A stretch of DNA of 64,000 nucleotides. Origin: Turritopsis dohrnii. Its lineage: Eukaryota > Cnidaria > Hydrozoa > Anthoathecata > Oceaniidae. Below the pieces are notes generated by a model, which saw only the letters and a list, made by a program, of their open reading frames with translations, was not told the origin of the DNA and made no database searches. The stretch spans positions 496,001 to 560,000 of the forward strand of contig BQMF02000176.1 in assembly GCA_027922465.2 (NCBI GenBank). Reading direction: 5' to 3'. Positions 8,455 through 18,573 of this stretch are shown piece after piece; position 1 is the stretch's first letter; the number at the start of each line of letters is the position of its first letter. The position numbers and the translations under genes were made by a program.

Positions 8455-11364
8455 ATGGATGATCCAATCAATTGTCCCGTTGACGGCTGCACATATTCAA
8501 CACCACTCAATGTGTCCGAAAATGTCGCCTGCACACTTCTAGCAGCGCACAGCACAGTGCACATGAGGTCACATGCACCCACTTCCCATGGACCGAAACT
8601 GGAGCGTCCGAAAGTTGATGTGGGTTTGAATGAGGAAGAGTGGAACATCTTTAAGCGCCGGTGGGACGCCTTTGTCATTGGCTCTGGGTTGGACCCAGCT
8701 TCCTGCTCTACACAGCTTTTTCAATGTGCCGGTATCACGCTGGGGGATAGCCTCTTGAAATCCGACCCAACAATAGTGTCAAAGCCCACAGCTGATCTCT
8801 TGAAAGCGACGAAAGACCTTGCTGTTATAGCTGTTGCCACTGGTGTCACTCGTGCCGAGCTGATGAGCCTAAAACAGGAACGGGACGAGCAATTCCGTAC
8901 CTTTGCTGCCCGCGTCAGGGGCAAAGCAGAGACCTGCAAATACACAACAACATGTGTCTGTACAAGAACTGTTGACTTCACAGACTCCATTATTCGTGAC
9001 GTTCTAATCGCTGGTGTTGACGACACTGATATCAGAAGAGAAATCTTAGGAACGACAGACATCCTTGAGAAAACTGTCAACGAGATTGTCACGCTTGTCG
9101 AGAGCAAGGAAATGGCCAGGAATGCCTTGCCTTCCGCAGCTGCAGTGTCATCATCCTCGTATAGTCGCCAGAGAAGCAGACCACCTGCTGAGCCTCGCTC
9201 GGAGGACCATCGCATCCCCTGCCCTGAATGCAGTAAGCCATTTGCACCGTTCAGGGAGAGCAAATCCGGCTGGAACAGTAAACCCTTTCGGATCTGCATT
9301 GACTGCCATCGTTCTAACCGAAATAAACGACGAGGTTCTAGGAAGCAGAAGCCGGAAGGTGACACTTCCGCTGATCTTGGAGCTACTTTCAGCCAGGTTG
9401 GCCATTTTTCCATCACCGGGACGCCTCGTGAAACTCACTCAGCAGTGCTACAACCAAATCGTCTCGGTCATAGCATCTTCTCAAAAGGTCAATGGAGAAA
9501 AGCGCGATTTCGGGATCACCCTAAAATAGATTTGGAACTCTCAGTCTCAAAAGCAGACTACAACTCCTTCAAGCTCAAATGCCCTGCTGTAAAGCCTACA
9601 TTGATCTCTGCACTTGCTGACTCAGGGGCTCAATCATGCCTTTGGTCGTTCGACGAATTCCTTGCTGCAGGCTTCACCGCTAAGGACCTGATTCCTGTGA
9701 ACCTTGATCTCGTGGCGGCGAACAGGTCCCCCATCATCATTGAAGGGGCTGCACTAATCAGACTTACAATGGAAACACCTGGTAGCATTAAACATTCGTG
9801 TGCTACCATGGTGTATATTAGTCGCAAGGCCAAAGGCTTCTTCCTTTCGATGGAGGCCATGATAGATCTAGGAATTCTGCCAGAAACATTCCCTGACGTT
9901 GGATCAACAATCCCGTGTAAAGCATCAGTCCATTCACCAAACACACCACCGCCAACAAGATCATCCCTCCGCTCGTTGAACGCTGGCTGCTCAGCACCGC
10001 CATCGGGGATAGAAGAAGGCTGTTCCTGTCCTTCGCGAACTGTAGTTCCTGAACTTCCAACTGCCTTACCATTTGACTGTACACCAGAGAATAATGACAA
10101 AATGAAGGAATGGATACTACAGTACTTCGCGTCTTCAACATTCAACATGTGCCCGCATCAGCCACTTCCTCACATGACAGGGCCCCCTATTGAGATCCAC
10201 CTTAAGGCAGACGCAACTCCAAGCGCAGTACATACACCAGCGCCAATACCTCTACATTGGCAGGAGCAAGTCAAGAACGATTTGTTGAGAGACGAAGCCC
10301 TCAAAGTAATCGAGAGGGTACCTTACGGTGAACCGGTGACGTGGTGCCATCGCATGGTTGTGACAAGAAAACACGATGGCCAGCCACGCAGAACCGTTGA
10401 CTTATCACCGCTTAATAAACACTGCGATCGTGAGACGTTCGCTCAAGAATCTCCATTCCACCTGGCACGTCGAATACCACCACACTCCTGGAAATCGGTC
10501 ATAGACGCATGGAACGGTTTCCATAGCGTCCCACTCCGTCCGTCTGACCGTCACTTGACGACGTTCATCACACCTTTTGGAAGGTGGAGATACCTTACAA
10601 CGCCACAAGGATTCACAGGTGCAGGAGACGGTTATAACCAACGGTACGATGAGATCTTGTCCGACTTCGAACGCAAAGAACGCGCGACCGACGATACCTG
10701 CTATTACGATTACGATCTGACCGAACACTGGTGGCGGACACTGAAGTTTGTGAGACATGTCGGTCTCAAGGGTATCATCCTAAACCCGGATAAATTCCAG
10801 TTTGCACAAAGATCAGTTGATTTTGCAGGTTTCCGAATATCAGAAACTTCTATCGAGCCACTCCCAAAGTACACTGAGGCTATTCGCAACTTCCCGACTC
10901 CGAAGTCTACTACCGACATTCGTAGTTGGTTTGGTCTAGTCAATCAGGTCTCCAACTACGCTCAATTACGTGACACAATGGCTCCGTTCAAACCTTTCTT
11001 GAGTCCGAAGTGTAGTTTCCAATGGACACCCGAACTCGATGCTGCATTTGAGGCATCCAAAGAGACTATTGTTAATTCGATCCGTCACGGTGTAGAAATC
11101 TTCGATCCTGCCAGACGCACATGTCTTCGCCCTGATTGGTCCCGTCAAGGAATTGGGTACTTCCTTTTACAGAAACACTGCCCCTGTGATTCGCTAGTCC
11201 CCGATTGTTGTGTTGATGGCTGGAAGATCGTACTTGCTGGTTCCCGCTTCCTATCCGCTACTGAACAACGCTACGCTCCCATCGAGGGAGAATGCTCGCT
11301 GTTGTCTGGGGTCTTGAGCAGACCAAGTACTTTACACAAGGAAGCTCAAACCTGGTTGTTGTGA
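8455..11364 (+). CDS. Gypsy gag-pol, first open frame
   Basis: I start at ATG 8455; an open GTG lies three codons upstream. The frame runs 969 codons. The gag part opens with a Cys/His segment (CPVDGC..., then His residues) and has near residue 255 a zinc segment CPECSKPF...CIDC, which replaces the usual CCHC knuckle. The protease motif ADSGAQS lies at about 9615-9635. The reverse transcriptase shows TVDLSPLNKH, SVIDAWNGFHSVPL (catalytic Asp) and the double Asp in ATDDTCYYD (about 10685-10705). RNase H begins at RPDWSRQGIGYF. The frame leaves the conserved RNase H sequence at about 11295 and ends at an out-of-frame stop, so a small indel separates it from the next segment. Confidence 0.88.
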   Translation: MDDPINCPVDGCTYSTPLNVSENVACTLLAAHSTVHMRSHAPTSHGPKLERPKVDVGLNEEEWNIFKRRWDAFVIGSGLDPASCSTQLFQCAGITLGDSLLKSDPTIVSKPTADLLKATKDLAVIAVATGVTRAELMSLKQERDEQFRTFAARVRGKAETCKYTTTCVCTRTVDFTDSIIRDVLIAGVDDTDIRREILGTTDILEKTVNEIVTLVESKEMARNALPSAAAVSSSSYSRQRSRPPAEPRSEDHRIPCPECSKPFAPFRESKSGWNSKPFRICIDCHRSNRNKRRGSRKQKPEGDTSADLGATFSQVGHFSITGTPRETHSAVLQPNRLGHSIFSKGQWRKARFRDHPKIDLELSVSKADYNSFKLKCPAVKPTLISALADSGAQSCLWSFDEFLAAGFTAKDLIPVNLDLVAANRSPIIIEGAALIRLTMETPGSIKHSCATMVYISRKAKGFFLSMEAMIDLGILPETFPDVGSTIPCKASVHSPNTPPPTRSSLRSLNAGCSAPPSGIEEGCSCPSRTVVPELPTALPFDCTPENNDKMKEWILQYFASSTFNMCPHQPLPHMTGPPIEIHLKADATPSAVHTPAPIPLHWQEQVKNDLLRDEALKVIERVPYGEPVTWCHRMVVTRKHDGQPRRTVDLSPLNKHCDRETFAQESPFHLARRIPPHSWKSVIDAWNGFHSVPLRPSDRHLTTFITPFGRWRYLTTPQGFTGAGDGYNQRYDEILSDFERKERATDDTCYYDYDLTEHWWRTLKFVRHVGLKGIILNPDKFQFAQRSVDFAGFRISETSIEPLPKYTEAIRNFPTPKSTTDIRSWFGLVNQVSNYAQLRDTMAPFKPFLSPKCSFQWTPELDAAFEASKETIVNSIRHGVEIFDPARRTCLRPDWSRQGIGYFLLQKHCPCDSLVPDCCVDGWKIVLAGSRFLSATEQRYAPIEGECSLLSGVLSRPSTLHKEAQTWLL

Positions 11365-12062
11365 CCGATCACAAGCCCCTGACGAAGATACTTGGCGATA
11401 GAACCCTGGACGAAATTTCCAATACAAGGATCTTCCGCCTGAAGCAGCGCACCCTACCTTGGTCTTTCGATATCGCTCACTTACCTGGCAAAACAAACGT
11501 GGCGGCAGATGCAAGTTCGCGTCACCCTGTCCAGCCCAGCATGTCCCTCATCTCCGACGAGCCTGAACAAGCGATGTCTGCATCAATAACGAAGGACATC
11601 GGAGATTCCTACAGCGTATCATGGGCACATCTAAGTGAGGCAACTTCAGCAGACCCAACGTTATCCGCCTTGCGAGAGTTGATCGAGAATGGTCTTGTCG
11701 AATCAGATCCCCTGGTTCGACAGAGTGACTACTGGCAATACCGGGATGCTTTGTACATACTTGATGACGTAACCATGTACCAGGATCGGGTTGTTGTACC
11801 ACCGTCGCTTCGAGGAACGGTGCTGCAAATACTTCACTCTGCCAATCAAGGTGTCTCAGCAATGGAATCGCGTGCACGTGCTACCGTCTTCTGGCCTGGC
11901 ATGACTAAAGACATCCGCCGCATTCGTGAAACCTGTGCACCCTGCAACCATAACGCACCATCCCAACCAGCCACACCAGCTACCCCAGCCTCGACCCCAT
12001 CTACTCCGTTTGAATGTGTGTTTGCTGATTTCTTCAAGTATGGTTCTGTCAGGTTGGGTTGA
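11292..12062 (+). pseudogene. Gypsy pol, RNase H end, zinc segment, start of integrase
   Basis: Continues pol in another frame after the break near 11295. It carries VVVTDHKPL and HLPGKTNVAADASSR of RNase H. The integrase zinc-binding segment follows (LHSANQGVSAMESRA ... FWPGMTKDI ... CAPCNHNAPSQ), with Asn where the second His of the H2C2 set is expected, so zinc binding may be impaired. It ends just after CVFADFF, where the first catalytic Asp of integrase is seen, by running into a stop at 12062. Confidence 0.85.
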
Positions 12063-13143
12063 GGTCTACAAAGCGCAACACGGAACGAGTCAGGCAGGCG
12101 CAAAGGGACTTATTGCTGCCTTGCGTACATTGTTTGCAACTTTCGGTGTGCCAATGGAGCTCTCAAGCGATGGTGGCCCAGAATTTGATGCCAGTGAAAC
12201 TGAATCGTTCTTCAAGCGGTGGGGGGTTCATCATCGCATTTCCTCTGCTTACTTCCCCCAATCGAACGGACGGGCGGAAGTTGCTGTCAAGAAATGTAAG
12301 CGGCTCCTAATTGACAATGTTGGTCCAGATGGTTCGCTCAACAATGATAACTTCTTACGCGCTCTCCTCCAGATCCGAAACACACCTGATCCGGATTGCA
12401 ACGTCTCACCGGCGGAGATTGTTTTCGGACGTCCACTTCGTGACTCCTTGTCCTTCACACCCAAGCTGTCGAAGTTCAATAATCCTGATGTTCACCCAAC
12501 TTGGCGTGACGCATGGCATAAAAAGGAAGATGCCTTACGAACGAGATTCACACACACAGCCGAAAAGTTGAATCAGCACGCTCGTCAACTGCCCCCGCTC
12601 AAATTGGGCACCAATGTCTTGATCCAGAATCAGAATGGCCGTCATGCTACTAAATGGGATAAATCGGGCACTGTCGTCGAGGCACGTGCAAACGACCAGT
12701 ACATTGTGAAAGTGGATGGATCCGGGCGATTGACACTCCGCAACCGACGCTTTTTGAGGGCATTCACTCGACCGTCTGTCTCGATTCATCAACCCACCAC
12801 GCCAACCCACACAATTTATCCACAGTCAACCGCGACACCACGTTCAACCGCAACACCCGGACCTACGGCCGTCTCAACGCAGGTTGCTGGATTACCTGGT
12901 CCCTCAAACACCGATGAGGGGAAACCTGTGGACGCTGGGAACGATACACCCGCCACTGCCCTTCCTGTGGCCCGACTGCCTGCAGACATTGAGCTTCCAC
13001 ACCCTTCTTCCAGCTCGCCACCGCAACCACCCTCTGCTACTGATCAGTTGCAACCTGTCGTGGTTGAAAAGCAACTGCGTCGTTCGACACGCGTTACTCG
13101 TCCCCCACGTATTTACGCACCAGAGACTGGTACTTGGGACTGA
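11926..13143 (+). pseudogene. Gypsy integrase core and C-terminus
   Basis: The genuine integrase sequence enters this frame at about 12045 (SGWVEVYKAQ). It shows the second catalytic Asp in LSSDGGPEF and the Glu in NGRAEVAVKK, an SH3-like LKLGTNVLIQNQ region, a Pro/Thr-rich tail and a basic end RRSTRVTRPPRIY, with stop at 13143. Compared with the family, about ten codons between ADFF and SGW are missing. A small deletion there explains both the frame change and the gap close to the first catalytic Asp. The part of the frame before 12045 is a shadow of the preceding segment. Confidence 0.85.
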
Positions 13144-13257
13144 TAACGGTGCTTCACTGAGGGGGAATGGATGAGATGTTTGAGTACTTTATGTTCAAAG
13201 ATTTTACCATATAGCTAACATTTATAGTCTTTTTTTTATCATTTGAACACGGGGGGA
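13144..13257 (+). promoter_or_regulatory. Gypsy 3' leader with polypurine tract
   Basis: Between the pol stop and the 3' LTR. The G-run GGGGGGA directly abutting TG of the LTR (13251-13257) is the expected polypurine primer for plus-strand synthesis. Confidence 0.7.
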
Positions 13258-13352
13258 TGTAGAGATGTCATTATTTTACTATTTCGTTTATATTTCATAG
13301 GCCAAGATTCACAATATATAACTAATAATATATTTGAACAAGTCATTCTTCA
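13258..13352 (+). repeat. 3' LTR (95 bp)
   Basis: Appears identical to 8318-8412 and is followed by the right target duplication ATGAT at 13353-13357. Confidence 0.9.
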
Positions 13353-13357
13353 ATGAT

Positions 13358-13734
13358 GTTAATGGTTGGTGAAGAACAGATTATCAAAAAATAAGTTTTT
13401 GAAACCTTTATTCGGTTCAATTCCAGTGATACACATATGCATTTATACGCATTATTATAATAGTGGGATGTTGGATTCTTTGGTCTATAGGTTTGCATTA
13501 GTTTTATTATGATTTGTTTTACGTAGGAAACTTCAAGGAAAACTTCGTAAAGAAAATGAATATATATTTTTTAAAAAATGTTCTGAATGTTGTCTATTTT
13601 TGATGGGTTTAAGATCTTCCAAGTAAAACGACTGTTCTGCACTCCTATATTTAAAGTTTAAAGTACTTACAGCACTGATACCCTTTCTTTTTCTTTTTCT
13701 TTTTTTTTTAATGAGTTGCTCCCTGCAAGGCCAA
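13358..13734. other. Spacer, no gene seen
   Basis: AT-rich, with a T-rich run near 13685-13710. No supported feature. Confidence 0.4.
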
Positions 13735-13830
13735 AGCCACTACTAGGCAGAAAGCTACAAGATGAGAAAAGGAAGAACAGTTATAAAGACAGGTGAGAGT
13801 GATGAGAAAAGGAAGAAGAGTTATAAAGGC

Positions 13831-13891
13831 AGAAGTATCACAGGAACTGAAAAAAGACGAAAATGTAAATAGAGAGAAATTGGCTAGTCCT
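13831..13891 (+). CDS. Candidate linker exon of copy A
   Basis: Between an AG after AAAGGC and a GTAAGT donor lies a frame reading EVSQELKKDENVNREKLASP. It is charged low-complexity sequence like the linkers of the composite gene. Just upstream a 32-bp word (GATGAGAAAAGGAAGAA...) is tandemly duplicated with small changes (about 13760 and 13801). The support is splice sites and orientation only. Confidence 0.35.
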
Positions 13892-14060
13892 GTAAGTACT
13901 GATCTCTTTGAGTTTTATGGGTCTATTGAGTCTACAGAACACCTAGGTTAGTGATCTTTACCTATGGTAGTGTTATATAACAGTATTTCTCTCTAACCAT
14001 ACTGTCAAATTGAATTGAGAATGGTTTTCGTTCATTGTTCATTCTTTTGTTTGATTGCAG

Positions 14061-16191
14061 AAATCATCGTACCACGAGCTGTTTCATCATCAGATGGTAA
14101 ACGCATTTACGATAAAGTGCATTATTGCTTATACTGTGGCAAACCTCAAAGCAAAATTGGTCGCCATCTTCAAACTCAACACCAAGATGAAAAGGAAATC
14201 AAAAGGTTAACCATCTTATCGAAAAATGATGGATTTCTCAAACTCGATGAACTGAGATATGAAGGTGGTTTTTATCATAATATGAAAGTGCTTCGTACTG
14301 GTGGTGAACTTGCCCTGTGGAGGAGACCTGAGCAAAATGCTATTATGTCAGTGAATGATTATATTCCCTGCAAGTTTTGTCTAGCCTTCATAACGAAATC
14401 GGAAATGTGGCGGCATGTCAAGAAATGTCCTCTAAGAAAGAGTGAGAAAGACAATAACATCCTAGCACAATGTGAGTGCCTGATGTACGCCAACGCTTGT
14501 TCTGATGAAGCTGAGTTGAAGGGATTAATCCTTCGTAACATGCTTAATGACGATATTACCCGCTGCGTAAAGAAACATAGTGTGATAGTTATGTATGGGT
14601 CATTTATGCTTGCATCATAAGGTATTAGAAAAATAAATGGTATTTCCCAAATAATGAGGATTCTTGCTCGTCTCCTTATGAAACTAAGAGATAAATTAGC
14701 CATGCCAAACGCATCATTGCTTGATCTTGTGATACCTGAAAGGTTCGACGATTTTAGTAACATGTACTAAAGATCTAGGGGGCTATTCGCAAAGAAATGA
14801 AGCCGGTGAAGCGGTTCCGTATTTCAAGACTCCTTCCTTACCCTTGAAGATCAGTTATTCTTTGGAAAAATGCTGTTCGCTCATAAAAGGTATGGGGATC
14901 AAAAAGAAGGATCAGAAAATTGAGCAGAATGCAGTAAAGTTCCAAGAATTATTTAACTTGGAGTGGTCATCCAAAATCAGCACAGTATGCTTGAAGACTA
15001 TGGACGAAAATAAATTTAACAAAGCCCAGTTACTTCCGATCACTGAGGATCTATTGAAAGTTCGAAATTTCATCAAGAAACAGTTGCCAGAAGTAACGGC
15101 TAAAGTTAGCGAGAAACCTTTACTGGAAGATTGGAGGTGGCTCGCCGAATTGGTAAGCACTAGGTTGACCATGTTTAATCGCAGACCTGGAAACGAGGTA
15201 TATCAACTACTTGTGTCGAAATTTGAGAATCGAAATTTGAAAATCGAAATCAAAGAAAATCAGCGGAAATTGAAGAAATAAAAGATTCCCTTAGTTCAGT
15301 GGAAAAGCAGCTGATGAAAAGGTTTGATAAATGGATATCTGGTTTCTGTTCTGATTTACCGATTTGAATATTCCAGAAAAAACCCTCACATGAATATAAG
15401 ACTCCTTAATTTTGATGTAAGAAGTGGAAAGGTTATTTATGTTTTTGTTTCTCTGTACAACACAGACGATGGTGAAGCATATGATGTCGTTTAAGAGATG
15501 GGAGAAGTCTATAAAATTTTCACTGTTCCTGTATTTTCTAATATATGCCTCCCTTAGTAAATACCCCGGTGCACGTATGAATATTGTTGATTTTTTACAC
15601 TTGGTAATCTTTTTAATTTTGCCGTCATGAATTTGTGAACCAGAAATATATCTGGACTGTGTTATGATTTCCAAAAATATGATTAAGCAACCATTTCTTT
15701 CCTATCATTATTTTAGGTTGGATGTGGTGTATGTTAAAGGGAAGAGAGGTTGTCAAGTTCCAATTCTTCTCAATAAAGGAAGAAACGGCCGCTATTGAAA
15801 CACTTAATAAGTTTCGCACAGAAGTTGGGGTAAAATCCACAAATGTTTATGTCTTCGCAGCCCCTACCAGAAGTTCAAATTGCTCTCTGCGGGGAAATGA
15901 CTGCATGAGGAAAGTTTTAAAATGTATAGAGGATGTTACGGATCCTAGTAGAATCCGGTCCACAGAGCTCCGAAAATTTTGTGCAACTATAACGCAGATC
16001 GCGGATCTTTCAGAAAACGATTTGGGCTGGTTAGCTGATCACCTTGGGCATGATCTTTCGGTACAACGTGAATACTACAGACTAAAGGATTCAACCGTGG
16101 AGCTATCTAAAGTCTCCCGTTTACTGTTACCGATCGACGAAGGGAATGCTAAGAAATTCAGTGGAAAGAAATTGTCTGAAATCAGTGTTGA
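14061..16191 (+). pseudogene. Zinc finger / tyrosine-recombinase-like gene, copy A
   Basis: The exon opens at TTGCAG|AA. It encodes a C2H2-type finger (CLYCGKPQSKIGRHLQTQH), a GGFYHNMKVL segment and a C2HC finger (CKFCLAFITKSEMWRHVKKC). A TAA at 14618 interrupts it, but homologous sequence continues in the same frame (ISQIMRILARLL) to a second stop near 14767. Another frame (14844-15281) carries a helical region and FNRRPGNEV, the likely box-I Arg. A shift near 15240, next to a duplicated GA(G/A)AATCGAAAT, leads to a donor near 15320. The exon from 15717 has GKRGCQVPILL, a shift near 15779, then STELRKFCAT and LGHDLSVQREYYRL. The Tyr lies nine residues after the His, as in tyrosine recombinases. 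The exon ends at GAAG|GTAAAT. Two stops and several shifts make this copy a pseudogene. Its paralogue lies at 35612-37513. Confidence 0.8.
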
Positions 16192-16673
16192 AGGTAAATT
16201 CATTTGCACCAACATTAACGTTTAAATTCCTGTATTAACAATGACTTTAAATCCACATCTGCTTGGTTTCCAATAACAATAGTTTTATGAATTTTGAGTC
16301 AAAGCAATGGATTATTTTTATATGTTTTAATATTAAAAACATATAGTCAATACTTTTGCCTGGATGTCTTTTATAACGACTTATTATTAACATTTCGTTT
16401 GGTTTTTAAATATGCAAAAACTGCTTTGACAACTTTAAGATCACAAGACAAATGAAACATCGACAAAAGATACCCTCTAAAGATATCTTCTATAGAACGT
16501 TACACTTAGATTACGTAACATTAAAAAAAGTTTTCTCGCCTCTGCGTGGTTTTACGAAAAAAACGGAAAAAATAAGAAGGATTCGACCGTGAAAAAAAAA
16601 GTAAATATGTCACTCTCTAAAATAAAAGCGGGATGCACAAAGCGAATGAGTATAATAAGATATTAATATTCAG

Positions 16674-16942
16674 ATCATTGATAGTAGCAGTGAATCAGGT
16701 AAATTATGGACTATAATGTAATTTTATCTGATAACCTATCCTATAACCTATATAACCTTGTGTTTTTATTGTTATGGTTAAAGTTATAAAAAATTCAACA
16801 ATATTTGAAAATATTGTTGATTTAGGAGTCTGCTATCTGTACTACTGAGAAAGGCTCTTCAATTTTATTCATTTCTTCAAGCTTTGTTAAATGTTAATAT
16901 GGCTATTCTTTCTAGAAAGTGGAGCCAGTTAGGAGGAGCAAA
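16674..16942 (+). CDS. Candidate 3' micro-exons of copy A
   Basis: Two tiny exon-like islands follow the recombinase exon: 16674-16698 (ATTCAG|ATCATTGATAGTAGCAGTGA..|GTAAAT) and 16916-16942 (TTTCTAG|AAA..AAA|GTAAGT, reading KVEPVRRSK). Their splice sites are good, and a basic pre-Myb linker would fit this place in the gene, but they are too short to prove by homology. No Myb-like terminal exon was found before 18 kb. Confidence 0.35.
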
Positions 16943-18082
16943 GTAAGTTTTAAGTAAAAATCTTGTTAATGAAAAGTGCTTCAAATATATAGCAGCTAAA
17001 AATGTTTTCAAAAGTTTTTGAAAGCAGTTTCTTTTTAATTGTTATTGTAAAAGTAATATCAAGTGTTACAAACTCTTCACAGTACATGAGTAAATAGAAC
17101 ATTGAAATCCTTGTATTGATCATGCCTGCAAAAATGGAGAAACCTGAAGGCAATACAATAGACTCTTTAACCTTATATATATATTTGCTTGTTTGAAACA
17201 TTGAGATGCAAAAATGAAATAGTGAAACAGTCATACAACTGAAGTTTACACTAGCATTGACAACCAGACATCATCAATAAACGAACAAGATCTGATATGG
17301 AGTGTTTTAATGATCAGTATTCACTTCAGGGTGCTGGCAGTTATGTATATGAAATTGATCAAAAATATGTGTGAGTTTAATAACGGATCAGTTTATGTTA
17401 TGAAATTACTTTTACTTAAAGGAGAACTAACTGTTTTAATTGTTTTTAAACATAAGAGAAACAAAACAGTTGTGAGTTCATGTTGTATTATGTGTTGAGT
17501 TTCAGAAGATAAATTTTAAGACACCACAAAATTATAATATTCTAACATAAGAAGTAAAAAAAATGTTTCTACTCTACAAGTTCATTTTTGCCTAAAATAG
17601 AGTTCTTTGTGTGGCAACACGTGGCTCAAAGGCCTGTACTACTATGACTTGCGAATAAACTAATGCAATGTGAGACACACATATTTTCTGTCATTATGCA
17701 GGGATGAATAAATCTTCGGGTAAGTACAAATAATGAAACTATATGTTTTCTGAACTTTCATTGCTGCTATCTGTCTCAGTCCATATGAACTTTTAAAAAG
17801 ATATACATTATGTCATGTCACATCATTTGTAATAATGGTTAGTTGTGAGGCATAACTTTTTTGACGAATTTGGAAAAAGTCATTATATTTGTACAAGTTT
17901 TATTCTAGCCAATGTTGTTTTTTGACATTAATTCTCCTTTAACAAAATGTTATTGTAATCGAAACTGTCTAGATCTAAATTGGAATTTTTAATGAAAAAC
18001 ATGATAATTCATAATTTGGTATTTGTTTAAATAATTCATTCATTGTATTCATTATGCATTAATGATTATGTTTTTTTTTCAG
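16943..18082. other. Spacer or intron, no gene seen
   Basis: AT-rich. The frames at 16950-17234 and 17310-17498 lack motifs. A possible mini-exon GGATGAATAAATCTTCG lies between a CAG at 17700 and a GTAAGT, but nothing supports it. Confidence 0.4.
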
Positions 18083-18251
18083 AATTGATGCAACTGAAGA
18101 CAACGGTAGTTTAGGGCGCTTGGTTAATGATTCAAAATATTTTCCAAATGCTCAGATGAAAAAGCTTGTAATTGATGGCAAACCGTGTCCATGTTTATTT
18201 GCTAAAAGAGATATTGAACCATTAGAAGAAGGTCTTGAATGGCATGCTAAG
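18083..18251 (+). pseudogene. SET domain exon 1 (C-terminal part), truncated
   Basis: The exon follows a long T-tract and CAG, and ends AAG|GTAATT in phase 0. It reads IDATEDNGSLGRLVNDSKYF, then FPNAQMKKLVIDGKPCPCLF, then AKRDIEPLEEG and LEWHAK. This is the C-terminal half of a KMT5A/SETD8-like SET domain, with the LVND segment corresponding to the SET asparagine motif. Aligned to the second copy at 27590-27782, about eight codons are missing after LEE; the missing piece holds the LYFYG segment with the catalytic-site Tyr. The deletion keeps the frame. Activity is therefore unlikely. SET-N exons for this copy were not found upstream. Its phase-0 end fits the next exon at 18574. Confidence 0.75.
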
Positions 18252-18573
18252 GTAATTGGGGTTTTGAAAACGTAAATAATATAATGTTTGAGGAGTGGGT
18301 GTGTCAGATCAAGATGTTGATAATTTCACACTCCTTGTTCATTAGTTACTTCCTCCACTTTGTTTCCTGCTCAATTTTAATATAAGGGAATAGCTTTCAC
18401 TTGAAACACTCACGTTTGAGGTATTGTGAAAAGTGATGACATTACGATTCTTTCCTTGAACTTAAGTAGCTACTTAGTAATAGACGTCCTCTCTTTTCAA
18501 CGTGTTTGTCCTCACTTTGTGTTTTTAATGTGTGTTTTGGTGTGACATTTTGTGATTGATATTACTCTTTCAG
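18252..18573. other. Intron within the duplicated linker unit
   Basis: Non-coding. From about 18306 it is the first copy of the tandemly duplicated intron sequence described for the linker array. Confidence 0.5.

Larger units (their letters stand above)
8318..13352 (+). mobile_element. Ty3/Gypsy-type LTR retrotransposon, full length
   Basis: A 5,035-bp element bounded by two 95-bp LTRs that appear identical by eye and flanked by the target duplication ATGAT. Domain order is gag, protease (DSGA), reverse transcriptase, RNase H, H2C2-type zinc segment, integrase and a basic C-terminus, i.e. Ty3/Gypsy order. The coding part is near 50% GC, far above its surroundings, and has distinct codon use, which suggests an independently evolving lineage and a fairly recent insertion. 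The pol frame is broken twice, near 11295 and near 12040, so this copy is probably not autonomous although its ends are young. Confidence 0.92.

Noticed and set aside
9065..12810. Several shadow ORFs on both strands within the Gypsy element
   Set aside because: They overlap gag-pol in other frames; high GC makes long shadows likely.
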